Source: Pyrocephalus nanus | Lineage: Eukaryota; Chordata; Aves; Passeriformes; Tyrannidae | Length of the DNA: 64,000 bases | Reading direction: 5' to 3' | Assembly (NCBI GenBank): GCA_038380795.1 | Contig: CM076277.1 | Coordinates: forward strand, 2,819,501-2,883,500 | Part shown: positions 58,150 through 64,000 of the stretch, one piece after another | How the letters are laid out: the number at the start of each line of letters is the position of its first letter | Numbering within the stretch: position 1 is the stretch's first letter | Program-made: the position numbers and the translations under genes | Notes under the pieces: generated by a model | What the model was told of the DNA's origin: nothing | The model's database searches: none | Seen by the model: the letters and a program-made list of their open reading frames with translations, nothing else

Positions 58150-58285
58150 GGAATCACAGAGTCATTTACGTTGGAAAAGACCTCCGGGATCGTGGAGTCC
58201 AATCATTAATGCAGCATGCCAAGCCTCCCACCAGACCACATCCTCAAGCAAATCCCAAGCCTTGGTCTGTGAGAGCAGCCCGAAC
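58150..58285 (-). mobile_element. CR1-like fragment
   Basis: 'ggaatcacagagtcatttac', 'gttggaaaagacctccggga', 'tcgtggagtccaatcattaa' is a reverse-complement CR1 3' end, ending in 'ccatcctcaagc'-like sequence. It lies between two candidate exons. Confidence 0.8.
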
Positions 58286-59235
58286 ACTCATGGCCATCCA
58301 AGATCTGGTCCCTCCCGGATTTGGGATACCCCAATCCTGCAGGGAGGCAGCTCCCGGTGCCACCTCCACCCTCCCCGCTGGCACAGGGGGTGCTGGGCAG
58401 GTCCCCTCCTGTTTGGGGGAACCCGCCCGGGATGGGGCGCTTGGAGGGGGCTGCGCTCGCAGCATCTGTCGCCTTCCCCCTCCCAGCTCTGGTTTAACAC
58501 CCACCGAACCGTGCAGCGATGGAAATCCATCCCGGCATTGCCCTCTGCTGGCAAATCCCTCTCGGATAAGCCTTTCCTCATCTCTGTTCCGCCAAAACAA
58601 CCTGCGGAGCAACTTCATCTCCTCGGGCTGCTCGTCGGGGCACCCACAGCATCCCCAGGGCCAGGTGAGGGGGACACCACTGGCCTCAGCCAGAGGGATT
58701 GGGACGGGCAGACCTTCCTCGAGGCTTCGCTGCAGGCTCTGGTGGGCTGCTGGGTGCCCAGGGAAGCAGCACAGTGACTGGAAAGGGAGGCTGAAGCCCT
58801 TCAGGGGCCGGGCTGCACCCCTGGGGAAAGACGGAGCTGAAAATTTGAGTGAGGAAAAACTTTTCATTAAAAGTTGACAGCCAGTGATCCTGGCACAGCT
58901 TGGAAACAGCGGTCTCTAATTTACAGAAGTTTAGTGCAGGAGAGAAGCACAGAAAGTGTTTCGTGGTCGCAAATCTTGTTGGGAGAGGTTTTCCAGAGCA
59001 AGGGGATGCCTGGCTGATGAGCCACTGCTGCTCCAGAAGCCGCTGCTGTGCCAGCAGCCCCCGAGCAGGGAGGCAGAGCCGGCCAGTGCCTCGCTGTGTC
59101 CCACATTTCTGTCAGTCCAGAAATGCAGTTTTGCCTCCAAGTATTCGAGTGGGGAAATTGCACAGACGGTCCCGTCCCCCGGCGCTGCTTGGAAAGGGCG
59201 TTCGTGTGTCCCTGCAGCGCCTGAGCCGCCGTGGA
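58286..59235. promoter_or_regulatory. CpG-enriched segment, possible promoter region
   Basis: CpG dinucleotides are clearly denser here than in most of the window: about 20 in 58,261-58,680 and another cluster at 59,035-59,235. This could mark a promoter for a transcript on either strand. Long ORFs on both strands (207 codons minus, 249-251 codons plus) are shadows of the GC-rich sequence. No TATA box or known gene start was recognised. Confidence 0.3.
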
Positions 59236-59239
59236 GGGG

Positions 59240-59447
59240 GATATTGGGAAGGAATTCTTCCCTGTGACTGAGGGTGGGCAGGCCCTGGCACAGGTTGCCC
59301 AGAGAAGCTGTGGCTGCCCCAGCCCTGGAAGTGTCCAAGGCCAGGTTGGACGGGGCTTGGAACAACCTGGGCTAGTGGAAGGGGGATGGGATGAGATGAG
59401 CTTTAAGATTCCTTCCAACCCAAACCATTCTGGGACTCTGTGCAAGT
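59240..59447 (+). mobile_element. CR1 LINE fragment, 3' end
   Basis: 'gatattgggaaggaattctt', 'gggcaggccctggcacaggt', 'aagtgtccaaggccaggttg' and 'attccttccaacccaaacca', ending 'ttctgggactctg'. The 'ggtgtccctgcccatgg' block is deleted. Confidence 0.93.
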
Positions 59448-59698
59448 GCAGCAGAGAGGATGGGACAATCCAGGGCAGCAGGACAAGCTGTTCAGTTGTA
59501 CTTTTGTGCTTGACATCCCAGTCTAAACCCCACTGGTGCCTGGGACATTCAGGATCCTGAAGCCAGAGTGCTGCTAACCCAGGGCCCTAGAAAGCCCTAG
59601 AAGTCTCTGTTCCACCCAATCCCAAAGCCATCTCTCCTCCCTAATGCCCACAGGTGAGTCCCAAGGGACAAGAGCTGCAATGATTTCGCAGAACTCAC

Positions 59699-59765
59699 CG
59701 AGGACAGGGAAGATCTGTCTGAGACATTTGGCCCTGCATGTCTTGTCCCTATTTCTCAGATCCCT
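59699..59765 (-). CDS. Candidate coding exon, unknown gene
   Basis: The acceptor is only moderate (GAGGAGGTTTTGCAG) but the donor is good (GTCCTCG|GTGAGT). The 67 bp read RDLRNRDKTCRAKCLRQIFP then VL(G), phase 0 in and phase 1 out, so it joins in frame with the exon at 58,012-57,945. The weakest of the three linked candidates. Confidence 0.22.
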
Positions 59766-61611
59766 CTGCAAAACCTCCTCCCACCACCCACATGGAGTCA
59801 GTCAGGGAGGAGGATGGGGACCAAGAGCAGGAGCACAAGGCCTGGAGCCAGGGGAGGGAGGGAGAGATGGGGCTGAGCTGCCGAGAGCCACAAGGTCTGG
59901 AAAGCATCACTTTGATTTAGTGGACCTTGATGTTTGAAAAGTAAGTCAAGAGAGCTCTTTTATTTGCCTCGGGGCTGAGCATCAGCCAAACACGAGCAGG
60001 ATTTAGAAGGGCAAGAGCTTCCCGGATGAGCAGAGTGCAATTTTGGCCTCAGAATCAAAATAATGATAAAAATAACAAGCAGGGGAGAAAGGGAGCGCTG
60101 AGCAGCACATACAAATGTCAACCTGCAGGGGCTCTCAGAGCCCTAATAAAGGGTTTAACCTATTCTATCGATGAGTGGTGTTACCTCTGGAGTGAGAACA
60201 AACTCATCCTTACAGGGAAATTCCATGAGCACGCTGCATTCAGGGGCTTCAGGAAGCTGAGTGGTTTTACTGGAAGGGCTGAGGTTTAAAATTCACCAAC
60301 TGCAAAGGGACGGGAGGGAGTTGTAACCAGTGGTGGCACCTGCGGGGCTGACACCACAGAGCTACAGAAACCCCACAGGCTGGGGCAGGTCGGGGGTACC
60401 CTCAGGGTGGGGAGACACCCTCAGTGCATCCCAGGGGAGCCCTGGAGGGATGGGTCACCCAGGGGGAACCACTGCCAGCTGAGGGGGCAACACCCAGCCT
60501 GGTGTGAATTTTGGATGCTGTTAAACACTCAGTGCTGTGACAGAGGTGGCCCTGAAACCCCGGGAGGGGATGGAGGAGCTGCAGCAGCACAGGAGCAGCT
60601 GGTGGGTGTCCATCACGGGGTTTAAGAGGGTGCAGGCAGGGTAGGTCTGAGGTGGAGGAGGAAGAGAGAAGCACGAGCAGCTGTGACCTCCAGGCCAGGC
60701 TGGCCACCTTCTGTGCATGCACAAGGTGCAGCAGCTCCTGAAGAGTGGGAGAGCATTCCTGCTCCTCCCATCGCAGCACTGACAAACACAGCCCAGCCTG
60801 CACATTGGCCCCTCTCAAAAATCCACCTGCCTCCCACCGTTCCTGCATTCACTGGTAAGTGAATGCACTCCCACCACTCCTTGCACTGGCAAGTCCCACA
60901 GGCCCCTCCCCAGAACCCATTCCTAACACCCACTAACAAATCACCCATTAAGCAACTGGAGATTGATTTGCCATCCCAGTGGCTAATGGAGCCTCTCCCC
61001 TTCCCTATTTAACAGCGCACTGGAAGTTCATGCAGTTAAATGGCCGTGTCTTTAAAGAGGAAAGAGCACCTCTGGGAGAGAAGAGCAGGGAAGGCACAGA
61101 AAAGCCATTTATGCCCCTGGAGAGGTACAGACCCAGTGTCACTGGAGCTCAGTTTCATAGCAGGCAGTGTTGGGCAGGGCATGGATTTCCATTATTGCTG
61201 GGAGTAAGCAAAATAATGGATATCACCCCACCTGCTGTACAACACAAGAGCCCTGCAGCAGGATGTCTGCTGAGGTTTAGCATCACAAACCACCTCAGCC
61301 ACTCTCTGGGGCAGCTTTTCCAAGTGCTCTTCGAGTGTTCACCCTGTTCCAAATGTACAAACAAAGCCCCTTGGTGTGGGTGGACCCTGAGCCTGGAGCA
61401 CACACCACACAGGCATCTCTGGCCTGACTCCCCCAACCCAAACACACAGCACAAAATCCTTCTCTGACCCTCCTGGCTTTGTGCTTCCCTCGGGACCACG
61501 GACAAATGCCCTGGCACAGCAGAGGTAACAGCTCCTCCCTCTGTACAGGGCTGAAATCATTCCAAGGGGAATCAGGGATGAGGCCCTTCAGCCCAGTCTG
61601 TATTTTTCACA
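59766..61611. other. Intergenic DNA, no gene recognised
   Basis: ORFs overlap on both strands near 60.4-61.5 kb without a family match. A plus-strand donor-like site (CACTG|GTAAGTG) is at about 60,855, without a supported exon. Confidence 0.4.
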
Positions 61612-61758
61612 GAATCATGGAACAGTTTGGGTAGGAAGGGACCTTAAATCTCTTCTCATTCCACCCCCTGCCAGGGGCAGGGACACCTTCCACTAGCCCA
61701 GGTTGCTCCAAGCCCTGTCCAACCTGGCCTGGGACACTTCCAGGGATGGGGCAGCCAC
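61612..61758 (-). mobile_element. CR1 LINE fragment, short 3' end
   Basis: 'agaatcatggaacagtttgg', 'gtaggaagggaccttaaatc', 'ccagggatggggcagccacg', about 145 bp. Confidence 0.93.
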
Positions 61759-62798
61759 GACGTTTTGCCCTCCTTTAAATGTCTCAGCCTCACACTCACA
61801 TGCAACAGTGGCAATGCTTTCCACCTTCCCTGTAGGGAAAAACAAGGATTAACCACAAGCTGAAACCCCCTGGATCCCAGATTTCTGCTTGCCCCCTTAA
61901 ATAGCCCCACATGAAAGTGCTGACACAGCAAATCGAGCTGTCCGATGGGGGCAACTTAGTTAAGGACAATTTCCAACAGAACTGGACTGCCTTTCCCAGG
62001 AAAGGGACACCCTTTCTGGGCACTGAGGGGACAGCTCCAGACACTGCTGGCAGGGACAGCTGGCTCCTTCCCCACTGCACCTGGGGCTCTGTGCAGGTGG
62101 GGTCTGCCTCGGAGTGAGTCTGAGCAAGGCAGAACGTGTTTACTGTGAACACTGCAGCTGTTCACTGACATTATGCAACAGAGCAAGGAACTGATATCCA
62201 AACCAGAAAGGTGATCAGTCCTTAGACTTTGTAAGAATAAACTGCAGGATTAAGAAACCACCCCATCGTTTATTAAAAGAATCGAGAAAAAAAGAAAAGA
62301 GGTGGTGAGAACTGAGGTTGTCAGAAGTGAGGTTGTCCTTGTTGTGTGGCTAAAGGTAACCAGGAACCACAGCACGCCCTCGTTGCTGCATTTCCTCCTG
62401 CTGTGCAAAGCAGGGCCTCTGTTTGGCTAAAGCTGAATGAACAGGAAAGCCAACAGGTCCCAGGGAACAGCTGGGCTGACAGGTGGTGCCTCTGCCACTC
62501 ACGGCTCCTGAGCTTCCACAGCAGGAACTTTAAAGCGCTAATGGAGCTGATGGGATTGGTTTTCCCTCTCCCAGCTACACCAGAGTGTTCCTCCTGGGAC
62601 AGATGTGGGTGAGATGCTCACCCACAACTCCTGGAATAAGACACTGCTGCTTTAATATGTTTGTTAGCACGGTGCACAACAGGGATCATTTCCACCACAA
62701 AAAATGTAAAGCCAAATCCCCAGCTCTGTTTCCAAACCTGTCGCCTCTCCTGTTAATTCAGCTCTGATTTCTCCTTAGTGGGGGAGATTTTGACACAG
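61759..62798. other. Intergenic DNA, no gene recognised
   Basis: No repeat, gene or splice pair could be supported in this kilobase. Confidence 0.4.
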
Positions 62799-63062
62799 AA
62801 TAGAATCACAGAATCACTAAGTTTGGGAAAGACCTCCAAGATCATCGAGTCTGTGCCCCATCCCCACCTTATCCCCCAGCCCAGAGCACTGAGTGCCATG
62901 TCCAGTCCTTCCTTGGACACCTCCAGGGATGGGGACTCCACCACCTCCCCTGGGCAGCCCCTGCCATGGCCTGACCACCCTTTCCAGGAAGAAATTCCTC
63001 CTGATGTCCAACCTGACTCTCCCCTGGCACAGCTTGAGGCTGTTTCCTCCTACAGTCAGATC
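62799..63062 (-). mobile_element. CR1 LINE fragment
   Basis: 'aatagaatcacagaatcact', 'gaaagacctccaagatcatc', 'ccttggacacctccagggat' and 'aatttcctcctgatgtccaa'-type sequence is reverse-complement CR1. It lies just past the CHMP4B 3' end. Confidence 0.92.
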
Positions 63063-63104
63063 ACTCAAGCACGACACAGAATCGACGACAGCAGCCACGG
63101 GTGA

Positions 63105-63870
63105 AAATTAATCGAGATATTTAATACAGTGCAATCCATAGTAGTTTCTTAATTAAAATAATTGTGTGCATGTATCTGAATGGGTTATCAATTATCACAA
63201 AAAAAAAGCAATAAACATTGTAGTGCTATGTAGAAAAATGTACAACTGAACTTGAGATCTTCCCTACGTCCAAGAGAGTGTTTATCGATTGCGAATCATC
63301 ATCACCAGTTAAAATGGGAACAGTGACTACGTTGTTGGCGGTGACAAACACAAGGCTTGGCCACACATCAGTCAAGGGATATAAATATAACTGGCAAAAA
63401 CTAAAAACCTAAAGCATTCTTGCACCTAAAACACAATAAGAAGCTGACGGTGGCTTTAGGACTTTTCCTGGTTTTTAAATGCCTTACAAGACTTATAGAC
63501 ACACTTAAACTGACTTAAAATTACAGGGTGTTTGTTTTTGTTTTTTTTTTTTTTCAGCTTATTTCAATTCAATATGGCCCAAATTGAAGATGAAGATCCA
63601 GCAGTGGCAGTAGCACAGTCCAAAAGCTGATTTTGCAAAGACCTTTGTACAGAAATTCAACCGTATCGACTGCAGGCAACTCCCCCTGCTCCCCCTTCCT
63701 TCCTGTGTGCAGACCATGCTATGCAGAAAACAGCAATGCAGTTCCCACTGCTCTGGGTTAAAATTAAAAGATAAAGACATTTTGCTTATGCTTTCTCCTC
63801 AACACAACACATTTGTACCCAGTATAGGTAATCAAAGTCTTTTTTTTTTCCCAGCCAGTTACTGCTGTGG
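63105..63870 (-). other. CHMP4B: CHMP4B 3' UTR
   Basis: Minus-strand sequence from the stop codon to just past the candidate ATTAAA signal at 63,125-63,120, about 765 nt. It is AT-rich, contains A/T homopolymers at 63,537-63,555 and 63,839-63,849, and has no repeat. The left end is inferred from the signal. Confidence 0.7.
63120..63125 (-). terminator. Candidate poly(A) signal of CHMP4B
   Basis: TTTAAT on the plus strand is ATTAAA on the minus strand, the commonest variant signal. I saw no AATAAA on the minus strand between here and the stop codon. Confidence 0.5.
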
Positions 63871-63938
63871 TTACATGGTTCCTGCCCAAGCTTCCAGCTC
63901 TTTCATGTCGTCATCCTCTTCTTCCTCTTTCTTCTTGG
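63871..63938 (-). CDS. CHMP4B: CHMP4B last coding exon (C-terminal end only)
   Basis: CHMP4B is the main filament-forming ESCRT-III subunit, acting in endosomal sorting, cytokinetic abscission and membrane repair. The minus strand has acceptor CTTGTTTTGCAG, then 68 bp reading (A)KKKEEEEDDDMKELEAWAGT then M and TAA. This matches the known end of vertebrate CHMP4B, 'AKKKEEEDDDMKELENWAGSM', with one extra Glu and three changes. The C-terminal helix is the MIM1-like segment that binds the ALIX Bro1 domain. CHMP4A and CHMP4C end differently. Only this exon is inside the window; the gene continues beyond 64,000. Confidence 0.93.
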
Positions 63939-64000
63939 CTGCAAAACAAGTGAGAGAAAACAAGTGAGAGGGAATCCTGACAGAATCCTGACAGAACCCT

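Noticed and set aside
58028..58877. Plus-strand ORFs of 249 and 251 codons and a minus-strand ORF of 207 codons
   Set aside because: Three long frames overlap in one CpG-rich stretch that also contains a CR1 fragment. There are no domains and no clear splice or start context.
1..64000. tRNA, rRNA, snRNA, mitochondrial insert, bacterial or phage systems
   Set aside because: I saw no cloverleaf with A/B boxes, no rRNA signatures and no prokaryotic gene organisation. Repeats and splicing are those of a bird nuclear genome.

Overview
This window looks like avian nuclear DNA, probably from a songbird or a close relative. The main evidence is about two dozen fragments of the bird retroposon CR1 in both orientations, two solo LTRs of bird endogenous retrovirus type, vertebrate splice signals, and long stretches without genes. 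The organism was inferred from repeats and two gene fragments only; no search was run.

Two protein-coding genes are recognisable, both on the minus strand. At 11,956-15,180 lies a complete perilipin coding region in seven coding exons. The exons splice in a consistent frame to 452 residues, with a PAT domain, an amphipathic-helix segment and a C-terminal four-helix-bundle domain carrying the WLVGPF motif. It most resembles PLIN3. At the right edge, 63,871-63,938 is the last coding exon of CHMP4B, an ESCRT-III subunit, followed by its 3' UTR down to about 63,105. The rest of CHMP4B lies beyond the window.

Layout from left to right: 1-5 kb is intergenic with CR1 pieces. A solo LTR sits at 5.27-6.42 kb with matching 5-bp flanks. 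6.8-11.8 kb is intergenic and holds one unexplained 285-codon ORF. PLIN3 occupies 11.8-15.2 kb. From 15.2 to 51 kb I recognise no known gene; there are CR1 copies, an ERVL-type solo LTR at 32.7-33.3 kb, a 1-kb CR1 with a relic reverse-transcriptase ORF at 40.9-42.0 kb, an AAT microsatellite, and a few isolated candidate exons with good splice signals.

The most unusual part is 51.7-55.1 kb. There a roughly 1.25-kb unit is tandemly duplicated on the minus strand. Each copy carries an open reading frame ending in a strongly acidic, methionine-rich tail (EEMEVD-like repeats), then a splice-acceptor-like site, then a roughly 400-bp AT-rich minisatellite with an AATAAA signal. A decayed third acidic segment lies just upstream. 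Further upstream on the same strand, at 57.3-59.8 kb, three candidate exons join in frame near a CpG-enriched stretch. I do not recognise any of these proteins. They may be lineage-specific genes or non-coding transcripts.

The two recognised genes act in separate systems, lipid-droplet coating (PLIN3) and membrane scission (CHMP4B), and nothing here shows that they are functionally linked.
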